This document shows, piece by piece, positions 8,375 through 17,591 of a DNA stretch of 64,000 bases. The DNA lies in NCBI RefSeq assembly GCF_023703465.1, contig NZ_JAMQGP010000003.1:434001-498000 (forward strand), written 5' to 3'. A program made the translations under genes and the position numbers. Numbering within the stretch: position 1 is the stretch's first letter; every line of letters begins with the position of its first letter. Source of the DNA: Echinimonas agarilytica (GTDB taxonomy: Bacteria > Pseudomonadota > Gammaproteobacteria > Enterobacterales > Neiellaceae). Under the pieces are notes generated by a model. It was not told the origin of the DNA. It ran no database searches and worked only from the letters and a program-made list of their open reading frames with translations.

Positions 8375-8411
8375 AAAAAAGGCTTAACAATATGATTGCT
8401 AAGCCTTTTTT
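8375..8411 (-). terminator. Terminator for tRNA-Pro
   Basis: Inverted repeat AAAAAAGGCTTA / TAAGCCTTTTTT, 8 bp beyond the tRNA 3' end. It is symmetric, so it could act on both strands. Confidence 0.8.
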
Positions 8412-8418
8412 AATTGTA

Positions 8419-8495
8419 TGGTCTCCACGGCAGGATTTGAACCTGCGACCCCCGACACCCCATGACGGTGCGCTACCAGGCTGCGCTACGTGGAG
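8419..8495 (-). tRNA. proL: tRNA-Pro (anticodon GGG)
   Basis: A 77-nt cloverleaf on the minus strand with encoded CCA. Acceptor stem CTCCACG / CGTGGAG, D arm GCGCAGCCTGGTAGCGC, anticodon loop ATGGGGT (U33 then GGG), T loop TTCAAAT. The body is nearly identical to E. coli proL tRNA as I recall it, including the U-U mismatch in the anticodon stem. It decodes CCC and CCU. Confidence 0.96.
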
Positions 8496-8595
8496 AAGTT
8501 GAGCTATATTAGCGATTCACTGCTGAATTGCAATACACCAAACACATTGCTTTAACCGTTTGATTATTCTTTGAACAATATTTCTAATTCGGGCC

Positions 8596-10434
8596 TTAAT
8601 CGCGCGAGAATCGTTGCATTTCTCGTACTGCTTCAAGCATTGGAGCGACTCTGAGTTTTGCCTTGTCTTGAGCTTCCATTAGATTGTCATAGATTTGGTA
8701 GTCACCAAATTTCATGACTTGCGTTAAACGGTCGGGCTCAATCAATGCAAAATCATTTCGCTGCCCTAGGAGTAACCAATGGTGCGCGGTGCGTTGTACG
8801 TCAGCTAGATTAATGCCGCTACTAAAGTTTCGAGTGCTCACGTATTTGTCGGTCAGCATTTGCACTAAGGTGGCTGAGAAGTCGTAGTGGGTGGTTAAGC
8901 CATCGACTACCTGAGGTGATATTCCTGCCCCCATCATTAAGAATGGGATTTGAACATTGGCAGGGCTGAAATCATGCTGATGTTTAGCTGACTCCGTATT
9001 GTTGAAATTAACACCGTGATCGGACGTAATCACTAAGATGGTATTGTCAAAATTGATATGCTCGCTTACCAAATTGATAAGTTGATCTACGTGTAGCACA
9101 GCATTTTTATATCGATTGACGAGTCCGTCGTCATCCATCTGTACGTTGTTGTCGAGTAACAAAACGCCTTCCAGATCCGGCTGGAAAGGGTTGCTAAATC
9201 CCGGAGGGGTTGCGTAGCGTTGCACACCCGTTAGATTGATCAGGTAGAAACCTGCTTGATCTTGGGTTTGTTCGTAATATTTTTGCCAATGATGCAGCGT
9301 AGCAGTGTCGGCAATCGCCGCATTGACACGCTGTTCAGGACTATATTGAGTCTCGAAATCAGAATACAGCGTGGGCTGCTCGGTTGGACGCGTTGAAAAG
9401 AGCGATAAATCATAGCCATTCTGTTTCAACCAATGAGTCATTGCAGGTGGCGTTAACGAGTATTCAGCAGCGCGGGAATATGTCGCCGGAATGCCATAAA
9501 GTAGACCGAACATTGCAGAGTCGTGCTCTTTCCCGCTGCTGTAATAACGACTGCTCCATAAGCTTTGGCGAGCCAGCTTGGTGGTATAAGGCATATTGGT
9601 GGGGTTGAGCATGTCTGCTCTTAACGACGATACAACCACCACAACCACATTTGTATTGGTATTTGGAGATGCAGCTATCGGCGCTAGCGGATAATGAAAA
9701 CGCACATTTAAGCCGTCTTCAGATGTTTCTGTTGAAGATGTGACGCCCCACTTTGAAAGCGTTGTTTTTGCGGTCAGTGGGAACGAGATAGGGTAGAATT
9801 CTTGTTGACGAGTAATACCGCGATGGCCATTTACATCGGCAATTGCATAGGCAAAGTTGTATGCAAAGAAGCAGGCGAAAAACACCTGAGTGACCCGTTT
9901 ACCAAAGACTCTTCGTGAGCGGCTTTCGCGCCATAAGCTAAGCCAATTTGCTAACGCAATTTCCAGCGCTAACAACAGTAAGACGGTCCCGCCTAGTTTC
10001 CACCAAGCCATGCTAATCTGCTGCTCTGAATCAGCATGAAACAAAAGTTCAAACAACAGTGCATTGGAGTGCATACCAAGGCTGGTGTAAAACTGACTAT
10101 CTAACAACAATAAGGACTGTGCTGCGGTAGCAACAATAATGGCGACGGTTCGATATAGGCGCCACCAAGGTAAGATAAAGGCGAGAGGAAAAAGCAGTAC
10201 AATAAAACCTGCAAAAAACAGAAAAGCAAAATGCCCAACCGTGTAGGTTGCTAAAAACGCATTGTCGATAATGCCGGTTGGCCAGCCCCCCGCCCATGCA
10301 TACCTGAAACCTACGAACACACCGATCAGAACGTTACAAAACGTAAACCAGTGTCCCCATCCAACAATTTTAGAGACGTTTTCCCTGTAATTCGTTTGCA
10401 ATTTACTTTCCTGCACCTTTGGAGAAATAAACAC
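8596..10434 (-). CDS. yejM: YejM/PbgA/LapC-like inner-membrane sulfatase-fold protein
   Basis: A 612-residue protein with an N-terminal DUF3413 domain holding about five transmembrane helices (residues 20-190), a basic linker, and a periplasmic alkaline-phosphatase/sulfatase-fold domain (VVVVVVSSLRADMLN; ILVITSDHGVNFNN). In E. coli the homologue senses LPS and restrains LapB-FtsH degradation of LpxC, so it sets lipid A synthesis; the domain is not an active sulfatase there. Downstream of yejL on the same strand, as in enterics. Start ATG at 10434; slightly longer than the 586-residue E. coli protein. Confidence 0.93.
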   Translation of the reverse strand: MFISPKVQESKLQTNYRENVSKIVGWGHWFTFCNVLIGVFVGFRYAWAGGWPTGIIDNAFLATYTVGHFAFLFFAGFIVLLFPLAFILPWWRLYRTVAIIVATAAQSLLLLDSQFYTSLGMHSNALLFELLFHADSEQQISMAWWKLGGTVLLLLALEIALANWLSLWRESRSRRVFGKRVTQVFFACFFAYNFAYAIADVNGHRGITRQQEFYPISFPLTAKTTLSKWGVTSSTETSEDGLNVRFHYPLAPIAASPNTNTNVVVVVVSSLRADMLNPTNMPYTTKLARQSLWSSRYYSSGKEHDSAMFGLLYGIPATYSRAAEYSLTPPAMTHWLKQNGYDLSLFSTRPTEQPTLYSDFETQYSPEQRVNAAIADTATLHHWQKYYEQTQDQAGFYLINLTGVQRYATPPGFSNPFQPDLEGVLLLDNNVQMDDDGLVNRYKNAVLHVDQLINLVSEHINFDNTILVITSDHGVNFNNTESAKHQHDFSPANVQIPFLMMGAGISPQVVDGLTTHYDFSATLVQMLTDKYVSTRNFSSGINLADVQRTAHHWLLLGQRNDFALIEPDRLTQVMKFGDYQIYDNLMEAQDKAKLRVAPMLEAVREMQRFSRD

Positions 10435-10487
10435 GCAATGTGCTTTACTCTTTTGTTTGTATTGTAACTAAGATTTGTAGTCTGTGT

Positions 10488-10709
10488 TTAGTGAGATTCG
10501 TTCACTGCACGTTGCAATACTTGCCCGAATTGCTCTGCAATACCGGCTCTTTGATTCGCACTGACGCGTTCCATTAGTAGTTGACTGACTGTATTACCCA
10601 GTACCATGAGCTGTAAATCGACTGGGGATTCGTGTTTTAAGAACACGTGTTGGATTTCCGACATGAGTTCTTCGACGTGTTCTGTTGTGTATTTAGATTG
10701 AATTGGCAT
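10488..10709 (-). CDS. yejL: UPF0352 protein YejL
   Basis: A 73-residue soluble protein of UPF0352 (DUF1414), function unknown. The family pattern is clear: MPIQSKYTTEHVEELMSEI, then PVDLQLMVLGNTVSQLL and a helical C-terminus ending NESH. It is 53 bp upstream of yejM on the same strand and divergent from yejK, exactly the enteric yejK-yejL-yejM arrangement. Confidence 0.93.
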   Translation of the reverse strand: MPIQSKYTTEHVEELMSEIQHVFLKHESPVDLQLMVLGNTVSQLLMERVSANQRAGIAEQFGQVLQRAVNESH

Positions 10710-10785
10710 TGACGATATTCACTTTGTTATTGCTTCCGCTAGTGTAACATAGCGTGTTATTAATCATTGCTGACCTTTCATTATT

Positions 10786-11796
10786 ATGTCGATTAACCTC
10801 AATCATTTCATCATTCATGGGCTGAAACATAATTCCCAAGATCAATTTGTGTGTGTGTTTCAAGAAGAAGAGTTGCCTCAAAGTGACGCGGCTAATCAGC
10901 TTATAGAAGAGCTACACATTCGTTTCAATGCAAAGCCGAGTAAAGGCATTGGCCGTTTTGCTGAACAATCAGAGTCTCAGTTTGTAGAGCAACTTGCACA
11001 ATGGCAAGAATACCCAGAGTCATATGTAGGTTTTTCACAACAGACTATTCGAGCCATTGGCGAAAAAATGCATGAGTATGGTTTGGCCAATGATTGCTAT
11101 GTATTGATGGCTGAATATCAATATGTTGCGCAGAGATTCTTATTGATCGCTGAACTGCCTATTAAAGAAAAAGTCACCTGTAGTGATTCACTTGAGTTAT
11201 CGCGACTTCGATTTTTAGATGCTGATGCGATGCAGCTTGCTGTGAGGTTGGATCTTATGGCTCTCGAATCAAATGATGAAAGCAATTATGCGGTATTCAT
11301 CAAAGGTAGGGCAGGGCGAAAAGTCGCTGATTTCTTTCTAGACTCTTTGGCCATTGAAGAAGCAGTGGATCGCAAAGCTCAGGCTGAAGAGCTAGCGCAA
11401 GTGGTCAATGACTACTGTTCACAACATGTTGAACAAAAAGATGTGCAAGCTGAATTGAAAAAAGAAGTGGTGAGCTTTTGCAAAGAACAACAGGTGGCAG
11501 GTGAACAGGTCAATGTAGGGGAGCTTTCTCACGCGATCTCAGGGCCTGCCGAAGTGAGTTTTTCTGATTTTATTTCAGGCTCAGAATCGCAATTACCCGA
11601 CGCGATTGAACCAGAAATTAAGACGCTGCAAAGAATGACGCGTTTTTCTGGAACAGGTAAAGGCGTATCAATCAGTTTTGATGCTGCGTTAATGGGGGGA
11701 CGAGTGCGCTACGATGCAACTTATGATCGACTGACAATTGATGAAATTCCGCCCAATTTAAAAGAGCAAATTTTAAAACAATTGCAATCTGATTAG
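10786..11796 (+). CDS. yejK: Nucleoid-associated protein NdpA/YejK
   Basis: A 336-residue member of the 37-kDa nucleoid-associated protein family (NA37). Family features are visible across the length: N-terminal NHFIIHGL, central FIKGRAGRKVADFFLDSL near residues 165-185, and C-terminal GKGVSISFDAALMGGRVRYD with the final PPNLKEQI. The start ATG at 10786 gives the normal family length. It diverges from yejL over a 76-bp shared promoter region. Role: DNA-associated protein; exact function unsettled. Confidence 0.94.
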   Translation: MSINLNHFIIHGLKHNSQDQFVCVFQEEELPQSDAANQLIEELHIRFNAKPSKGIGRFAEQSESQFVEQLAQWQEYPESYVGFSQQTIRAIGEKMHEYGLANDCYVLMAEYQYVAQRFLLIAELPIKEKVTCSDSLELSRLRFLDADAMQLAVRLDLMALESNDESNYAVFIKGRAGRKVADFFLDSLAIEEAVDRKAQAEELAQVVNDYCSQHVEQKDVQAELKKEVVSFCKEQQVAGEQVNVGELSHAISGPAEVSFSDFISGSESQLPDAIEPEIKTLQRMTRFSGTGKGVSISFDAALMGGRVRYDATYDRLTIDEIPPNLKEQILKQLQSD

Positions 11797-11890
11797 GGTT
11801 ACTTTTAACTGCTTGTTTGCGTTTTAACAACCGCCAGCCATACTTCTATTCTATGAGAACGGTGAAGTGATTTGCCGTTCTAATTCTTAA

Positions 11891-11902
11891 GAAACCGGTA
11901 AC
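11891..11902. promoter_or_regulatory. LacI-type operator candidate 1, upstream of malE
   Basis: GAAACCGGTAAC, a 12-bp imperfect dyad centred on CG, 10 of 12 positions matching GAAACCGGTTTC. Central CG and flanking GAAA are typical of LacI-family operators. A second copy lies 86 bp downstream. Confidence 0.45.
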
Positions 11903-11976
11903 AAAATTTCATTACAACTTACGAGATGTTGTCATTGCTTCAATTTTGAGCGCGATTCCGACTAAACTTTTGTTAT

Positions 11977-11988
11977 GAAATCGGTTTC
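11977..11988. promoter_or_regulatory. LacI-type operator candidate 2, upstream of malE
   Basis: GAAATCGGTTTC, a near-perfect dyad centred on CG and about 240 bp before the malE start. With site 1 it makes a pair about eight helical turns apart, a spacing that would allow looping. Confidence 0.5.
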
Positions 11989-12220
11989 TTGGTTGTTCTG
12001 AATTAGTGCTTCCAAAAATTCTAAGCATTTTTTCAGTAAAAACGGTTAAAAAGTGTGCGATTTTTGTCTTGTTTTGAAAGTCAATTTCAAAAATTTGAGT
12101 TAGGTCATGTGATGTTAGTAAGGCATGAACTACACTTGCCGCGGCTAGGTGGGGGGACTCCCTCCAAAATAAAAATATCAGAGCTTAAAGCTCATATAAC
12201 CTGATAAAGGAAAAGGCATA

Positions 12221-13402
12221 ATGAAAAATTCATTGTTGGCTACTGCCGTAGCTGTTGCTTCCCTGGGTATGTCTGCATCTGTTGCAGCGCTAGAGGAAGG
12301 TAAACTAGTGATTTGGATCAATGGTGACAAAGGCTACAACGGTCTTGCCGAAGTCGGCAAACGTTTTGAAAAGGATTTAGGCGTTCAGGTTGTGGTTCAG
12401 CATCCTGAAGGTGCGACTGATAAATTCCAACAGGCTGCTTCTACAGGCGATGGTCCAGATATCTTCTTCTGGGCACATGACCGTTTTGGTGACTGGGTAA
12501 GTGCGGGTCTTTTGGCGCCAGTTGAGCCAAGTGCATCCACAAAAAGTTCAATCGAAGATTTTGCATGGGACGCAGTGACAGTAAACGGTAAACTTTATGG
12601 TTACCCGCTTTCTGTTGAAGCTGTTGGTCTTATCTACAACAAAGATTTAGTACCAAACCCACCTAAGTCGTTTGAAGAAATGCCTGCGCTTGACAAAGAA
12701 CTTCAGAAGCAAGGCAAGCATGCGATCCTATGGGATTACGCAAATACTTACTTCACATGGCCATTATTGGCTGCAAACGGCGGCTACGCGTTTAAAAATG
12801 AAAACGGTAGTTACGATGTGAATGACACCGGAGTGAACAACAAAGGTGCGAAGCAAGGCGCTGCTGTTATCAAAAAAATGATTGATGACGGAATGATGCC
12901 AACGGGTGCAAACTACTCTGTGATGGAGTCTAAGTTTAACTCAGGCGAAGTTGCCATGATGATCAACGGTCCTTGGGCTTGGGGCAACGTTGAAAAGAGC
13001 GGTATTAACTACGGCGTTACTTTCATTCCAAGTGTAGGCGGCAGCCCCGCGAAACCATTCGTAGGTGTTGTTGCAGGTGCATTAAACGCTGCTTCACCTA
13101 ACAAAGATTTGGCAAAAGAGTTTTTAGAAAACTATTTGTTAAATAAAGAAGGTCTATCGGCAGTTAATGCTGACGTACCATTGGGTGCGGTTCCGCATAA
13201 AGAATACATGAAAGAGCTTGCAACAAATCCAAACATTGCTGCAACCTTTGCCAATGCGCAAGCGGGTGAGCCAATGCCAAACGTTGCTGCCATGGGTAAA
13301 TTCTGGTCAGCGATGGAATCAGCTCTGAAAAACATCACTTCTGGTCGTCAAGAAGTTGATGCTGCATTAGATACAGCTGCAAAGCGTATCGTTGGTAAAT
13401 AA
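12221..13402 (+). CDS. malE: Maltose/maltodextrin-binding periplasmic protein
   Basis: A 393-residue solute-binding protein. A signal peptide of about 23 residues (cleavage near SVAA-LEEGK) precedes a mature protein that aligns with E. coli MalE throughout: [65 protein letters not shown] and INGPWAWGN. It delivers maltodextrins to MalFGK in the periplasm. First gene of the operon; the gap to malF contains a strong hairpin. Start supported by AAAGGAAAAGG. Confidence 0.97.
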   Translation: MKNSLLATAVAVASLGMSASVAALEEGKLVIWINGDKGYNGLAEVGKRFEKDLGVQVVVQHPEGATDKFQQAASTGDGPDIFFWAHDRFGDWVSAGLLAPVEPSASTKSSIEDFAWDAVTVNGKLYGYPLSVEAVGLIYNKDLVPNPPKSFEEMPALDKELQKQGKHAILWDYANTYFTWPLLAANGGYAFKNENGSYDVNDTGVNNKGAKQGAAVIKKMIDDGMMPTGANYSVMESKFNSGEVAMMINGPWAWGNVEKSGINYGVTFIPSVGGSPAKPFVGVVAGALNAASPNKDLAKEFLENYLLNKEGLSAVNADVPLGAVPHKEYMKELATNPNIAATFANAQAGEPMPNVAAMGKFWSAMESALKNITSGRQEVDAALDTAAKRIVGK

Positions 13403-13428
13403 GTTATATACCAACACATAACGAGATT

Positions 13429-13450
13429 GGAGGAAGCCATTGCTTCCTCC
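13429..13450 (+). terminator. malE-malF intercistronic hairpin
   Basis: Perfect 9-bp stem GGAGGAAGC / GCTTCCTCC with a CATT loop, 27 bp after malE and 40 bp before malF, no U-run. Likely an mRNA 3'-end stabiliser favouring malE, the role played by REP sequences at this position in E. coli. Confidence 0.6.
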
Positions 13451-13489
13451 TCTCATACATCAAAGCGAAGGTTAATCTAAGGTTGTAAT

Positions 13490-15133
13490 ATGGATGCAAA
13501 TTCACCTGCAAAGGGCTCTGCTGGTGGTTTGTGGCTGAAAATCGCGTTGTTAGCAGTAGTGATACTGTTCGGCGGTTATTCGGTCATAGCCATGTACGCC
13601 AGCGGCGAATATGCATTTGCGATTGTCACGCTGCTGCTCATTTCTTTAGGTGTTTATGTTTTTACGAATCCTCGTACATACGCGCACCGATATATTTTTC
13701 CTGGGGTTGCCGGAATGGCAATCTTCATCGTGTTTCCTATGGCATACACGGTCTTTATTTCTTTTACCAACTATTCGGGTGTCAACCTACTTAGCCTAGA
13801 GCGAGCTCAAAACTACTTGAGAGCGCTTACTTATCAAGCTGATGGTGGTTCATTCGAGTTTTCAATGCACCCAACTGACTCAGAGGGACGTTACATTCTG
13901 GCGTTAAAATCTGAACAGGACGAGAGCAAAATATATGTTTCTCATAGTGTTGAAATTCTAACGAAAAAAGAAATTACGGCAGCGCGTATGCGCAAAGCAG
14001 ATTGGCCGATGGTTGAAAATGGAGTTGAGTTGGTTCCGGCAACAGCCTTACCAACTACGCCAGCAGAAGCTATTCGGACGATCGTGCAAACACGTGATCA
14101 CTTGTCGGCACTGAAACTGAATTTGCCTGATGGTGATGTACTAAGCATGAATGGTTTACGCAAATTCTCGGCGCTTAAACCTGTTTACACCTTGCTTGAC
14201 CAGGGCGCTATCATTGCCGATCAGATTATCATATCTGACAGCAATACGCTCAGAGATAACCGCTCTGGTGAGTTGTTACGTCCCAACATGAATTCGGGCT
14301 ACTACCAATACGTAGATAATAATGGTCAGTTTGTTGGTGAGCGAATTCCTCCTGGCTTTACAGTCGGAGTGGGTTGGAAAAACTACCTTCGCGTCATGAC
14401 CGACAAAGGCATTCAAGGCCCGTTCCTTCAAATCTTTGTTTGGACGGTTGTGTTTGCTGGTGCATCAGTGGGTATTACCCTGATGATTGGTATGATCATG
14501 GCTTGCTTAGTTCAATGGGAGCATTTGAAAGGGCGCGCACTTTACCGCGTGTTTCTGATTCTCCCGTATGCGGTACCTGCATTTATCTCTATCCTTGTGT
14601 TCAAGGGATTGTTTAACCAGAACTTTGGTGAGATCAACTTAGCGCTTGAGAGTATTTTTGGCATTAAACCGGAATGGTATACCGACCCTGTCCTAGCGAA
14701 GCTCATGATTCTAATTGTGAATACTTGGCTCGGTTATCCGTACATGATGATTTTGTGTATGGGTCTGTTGAAGTCTATTCCTGAAGATCTTTATGAAGCA
14801 TCTGCGATGGATGGCTCTGGCCCGGTAGGTAATTTCTTCAAGATTACTGTGCCGCTATTGATGAAGCCGCTTACGCCGCTGTTAATTGCCTCATTTGCAT
14901 TTAACTTTAATAACTTCGTGTTAATTTTGCTCCTCACAAATGGTGACCCAGATATTATTGGAGCCACAACTCCGGCCGGTCATACCGACTTGTTGGTGAG
15001 TTATACCTATCGAATTGCGTTCGAAGGTTCAGGGCAGGATTACGGTTTGGCAAGTGCGATTGCAACGCTCATTTTCTTGATGGTCGGAGCATTGGCTATC
15101 CTCAATCTCAAACTGTCTAAAGCAGATCACTAA
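13490..15133 (+). CDS. malF: Maltose ABC transporter permease MalF
   Basis: A 547-residue inner-membrane permease. Two or three N-terminal transmembrane helices (residues 15-95) are followed by the large periplasmic P2 loop (about 100-300) and then the ABC permease domain with the EAA motif [19 protein letters not shown] near residue 440. It is a little longer than E. coli MalF (514). It pairs with MalG; the gap to malG is 13 bp with a strong Shine-Dalgarno (AAGGAGG). Confidence 0.96.
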   Translation: MDANSPAKGSAGGLWLKIALLAVVILFGGYSVIAMYASGEYAFAIVTLLLISLGVYVFTNPRTYAHRYIFPGVAGMAIFIVFPMAYTVFISFTNYSGVNLLSLERAQNYLRALTYQADGGSFEFSMHPTDSEGRYILALKSEQDESKIYVSHSVEILTKKEITAARMRKADWPMVENGVELVPATALPTTPAEAIRTIVQTRDHLSALKLNLPDGDVLSMNGLRKFSALKPVYTLLDQGAIIADQIIISDSNTLRDNRSGELLRPNMNSGYYQYVDNNGQFVGERIPPGFTVGVGWKNYLRVMTDKGIQGPFLQIFVWTVVFAGASVGITLMIGMIMACLVQWEHLKGRALYRVFLILPYAVPAFISILVFKGLFNQNFGEINLALESIFGIKPEWYTDPVLAKLMILIVNTWLGYPYMMILCMGLLKSIPEDLYEASAMDGSGPVGNFFKITVPLLMKPLTPLLIASFAFNFNNFVLILLLTNGDPDIIGATTPAGHTDLLVSYTYRIAFEGSGQDYGLASAIATLIFLMVGALAILNLKLSKADH

Positions 15134-15146
15134 GGAGGCGATACTC

Positions 15147-16037
15147 ATGGCTATTGTTCAACCTAGTTCGATTAAGTACCGCATCTTGGGCACACATGCA
15201 TTCTTGCTGTTTTTTCTAATGCTTGTGGTGTTCCCGCTTCTAATGATTATTGCGATTTCATTTCGCGAGGGTAACTTTGCGATCGGCAGTATTATTCCAG
15301 AAAATCCATCGTTGGAGCACTGGAAGTTAGCGCTTGGGATTCCGGTTATTTTGCCTGATGGCACGATCAAGCCACCACCATTTCCAGTGTTAACTTGGTT
15401 GTGGAACTCTATTAAAGTTGCAGGCATCACCGCGGCTCTGATTGTGGTGTTGTCAACGACTTGTGCCTACGCCTTTGCGCGTATGAAGTTTGCAGGTAAG
15501 CAAACTATCTTAAACGGAATGTTGATTTTCCAAATGTTCCCAGCTGTACTGGCGTTGGTGGCTATTTATGCAATGTTCGACAAAATCGGTCAACATTTCC
15601 CAGCATTGGGTTTGAATACTCACGCAGGTTTAATTTTTATCTACCTGTCCGGTATTGCATTGCATGTTTGGACCATCAAAGGGTACTTCGAGACAATTGA
15701 TGCGTCGCTTGAGGAAGCTGCCGCGATTGACGGTGCAACCCCTTGGCAAGCATTCCGATTGGTCTTATTGCCGCTGTCGGTGCCGATTCTTGCCGTTGTA
15801 TTTATCCTGTCCTTCATTGGAGCAATTACAGAAGTGCCGGTAGCATCGCTGTTACTCACCGATGTCGATAAATATACATTGGCAGTGGGTGCACAGCAGT
15901 ATCTGTACGAACAAAACTATCTCTGGGGTGATTTTGCTGCAGCAGCAGTGTTATCCGGTTTCCCTATTACCGTCGTGTTCTTACTCGCTCAGCGTTGGCT
16001 GGTAGGCGGATTGACAGCAGGCGGAGTGAAGGGGTAA
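15147..16037 (+). CDS. malG: Maltose ABC transporter permease MalG
   Basis: A 296-residue permease with six predicted transmembrane helices, the same length as E. coli MalG. The EAA loop is visible ([18 protein letters not shown] near residue 190) and the C-terminus ends LTAGGVKG, like the enteric protein whose tail enters the MalK dimer. Third gene of malEFGK, with AAGGAGG just upstream of the ATG. Confidence 0.96.
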   Translation: MAIVQPSSIKYRILGTHAFLLFFLMLVVFPLLMIIAISFREGNFAIGSIIPENPSLEHWKLALGIPVILPDGTIKPPPFPVLTWLWNSIKVAGITAALIVVLSTTCAYAFARMKFAGKQTILNGMLIFQMFPAVLALVAIYAMFDKIGQHFPALGLNTHAGLIFIYLSGIALHVWTIKGYFETIDASLEEAAAIDGATPWQAFRLVLLPLSVPILAVVFILSFIGAITEVPVASLLLTDVDKYTLAVGAQQYLYEQNYLWGDFAAAAVLSGFPITVVFLLAQRWLVGGLTAGGVKG

Positions 16038-16088
16038 CCCTTTGAACCAAGATTTTAGCAAGAGCTATAAGAATTTCGGAGTCAAATA

Positions 16089-17234
16089 ATGGCTGAAGTT
16101 GTATTAAAAAATGTTCGTAAGAACTACGATCCGGCTGTCCATCAGGACACGCTCAGAGAAATTAACCTTCATATTAAAGAAGGCGAGTTTATTGTATTTG
16201 TTGGGCCATCTGGGTGTGGTAAGTCAACGCTGTTGCGCATGGTCGCAGGTCTGGAAGATATTACTTCTGGAGACTTGGAGATTGGCGGCACGTATATGAA
16301 CGACAAGCCGCCTGTAGAGCGCAATGTCGGTATGGTGTTCCAGTCATATGCTTTGTATCCGCATATGGACCTGTACGAAAACATGGCGTTTGGTTTAAAA
16401 CTAAAAAAAGTTGATAAGGCTGAAATCAAGAAGCGTGTCGATGCTGCCTCTGACATTTTGGGATTAACACCTTTGCTTGATCGTAAGCCTAAAGCACTTT
16501 CTGGGGGGCAACGCCAGCGTGTTGCAATTGGTCGCTGTATTGTTCAGCAACCAGCGGTGTTCTTGTTCGATGAACCACTGTCTAACCTCGATGCTGCTTT
16601 GCGCGTGAAGATGCGTATTGAAATTGCAAAATTGCACAAAGAGTTGCAGTCGACAATCATCTACGTGACTCATGATCAAGTTGAGGCCATGACGTTAGCC
16701 GACAAAATTGTTGTGTTGAGCCCATTAAACAAAAATGCGCCTTCTAATTTGGAGCAATTCGGTTCGCCATTGGAGCTCTATCATGCGCCAGCAAACCGTT
16801 TCGTTGCTGGGTTCATTGGCTCACCTAAGATGAACTTTTTGAAAGGTGAGTTGGTGGAAATTAATCCTGACCATTGCATGGTGAAGATTGAGTCTGGCGA
16901 TGTCATTAAAGCTTCAGTTGATGCCACCCGAGCTGCGGTTGGCGATAAGGTTGAACTTGGGGTTCGCCCTGAGCATTTGGTTGAAGCGGATCACCCTCAT
17001 GCGGATAGCTCTGTGACCGGTGATGTGATGGTGGCTGAGCATTTAGGTGCAGAGTCATTTATCTATATGACCGTTAACGGTGAAGACTTCACTGTAAAAG
17101 CAGAAGCTGAAACAACGGCACATGCTGGTGACAAATACACCATTTGTTTACCTGCAGACGCTTGTTATCTGTTCGATGCTGATGAACAAGCATTTCCGCG
17201 TTTAGCGAGATATACAACGACCAAAATCTCATAG
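16089..17234 (+). CDS. malK: Maltose ABC transporter ATPase MalK
   Basis: A 381-residue ATPase. Walker A GPSGCGKST (about 39-47), Q-loop FQSYALYPHM, signature LSGGQRQRVAIGR, Walker B VFLFDEPLSN and switch His (VTHDQ) are all intact. The C-terminal 140 residues form the regulatory TOBE domain (ELGVRPEHL). It energises MalFG from the cytosol. Here malK lies in the same operon as malEFG, unlike the divergent arrangement in E. coli. A terminator follows. Confidence 0.97.
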   Translation: MAEVVLKNVRKNYDPAVHQDTLREINLHIKEGEFIVFVGPSGCGKSTLLRMVAGLEDITSGDLEIGGTYMNDKPPVERNVGMVFQSYALYPHMDLYENMAFGLKLKKVDKAEIKKRVDAASDILGLTPLLDRKPKALSGGQRQRVAIGRCIVQQPAVFLFDEPLSNLDAALRVKMRIEIAKLHKELQSTIIYVTHDQVEAMTLADKIVVLSPLNKNAPSNLEQFGSPLELYHAPANRFVAGFIGSPKMNFLKGELVEINPDHCMVKIESGDVIKASVDATRAAVGDKVELGVRPEHLVEADHPHADSSVTGDVMVAEHLGAESFIYMTVNGEDFTVKAEAETTAHAGDKYTICLPADACYLFDADEQAFPRLARYTTTKIS

Positions 17235-17591
17235 TAATTGGTGTTTGCGAACTGTTGAAAGCCGACTTTAGAGTCGGCTTTTTTGTGTCTGTGCTCTACC
17301 GGTGGTGTAAATAATGCGTCTGTAATCATCAGGATAAATAATCACCTTTTGACGACCCCTATTTTATGTATTAGCCATCTTGAACTAGATTAACCAAGGC
17401 AATGTTTTCAAAATTAAATTTGTAGGACTCAAGGCGGGTTATATGACAGAATACGGTTTACAAAAACTTGAGCGCAATGTTGAATTTCGCTAGGTTAGAG
17501 ATGAGATGCCGACGTATAGATGTTGTAAAACTATGGTTCGAGCTGATTAAGTCTGAATTTTGTCTAAATTAGAAGAATAATATTGCTGTTA
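17235..17591 (+). other. Gap between malK and the GGDEF gene
   Basis: Non-coding 357 bp. It begins with the malK terminator. The rest is AT-rich with no clear promoter; a 16-codon ATG ORF at 17443-17493 preceded by AAGGCGGG is the only coding hint and was not accepted. Confidence 0.5.
17258..17284 (+). terminator. Terminator of the malEFGK operon
   Basis: Stem AAAGCCGACT / AGTCGGCTTT with a TTAG loop followed by six T. Confidence 0.9.

Larger units (their letters stand above)
11797..12220 (+). promoter_or_regulatory. 424-bp upstream region of the mal operon
   Basis: AT-rich non-coding stretch between yejK and malE. It contains two LacI-type half-palindromic sites (listed separately), a G-rich tract GGTGGGGGGACTCCCTCC at about 12149-12166, and a good Shine-Dalgarno (AAAGGAAAAGG) before malE. 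No ORF of note and no clear MalT box (GGGGATGAGG type) was found. Confidence 0.5.

Noticed and set aside
8419-8495. tRNA-Pro as an integration site for a mobile element
   Set aside because: No integrase, direct repeat of the tRNA end, or atypical genes beside it.
12149-12166. G-rich tract before malE as a possible MalT box
   Set aside because: Does not match GGGGA(T/G)GAGG in either direction and occurs once only.
17443-17493. 16-codon ORF with AAGGCGGG upstream, before the GGDEF gene
   Set aside because: Too short, no composition or conservation evidence, and no attenuator-like structure after it.
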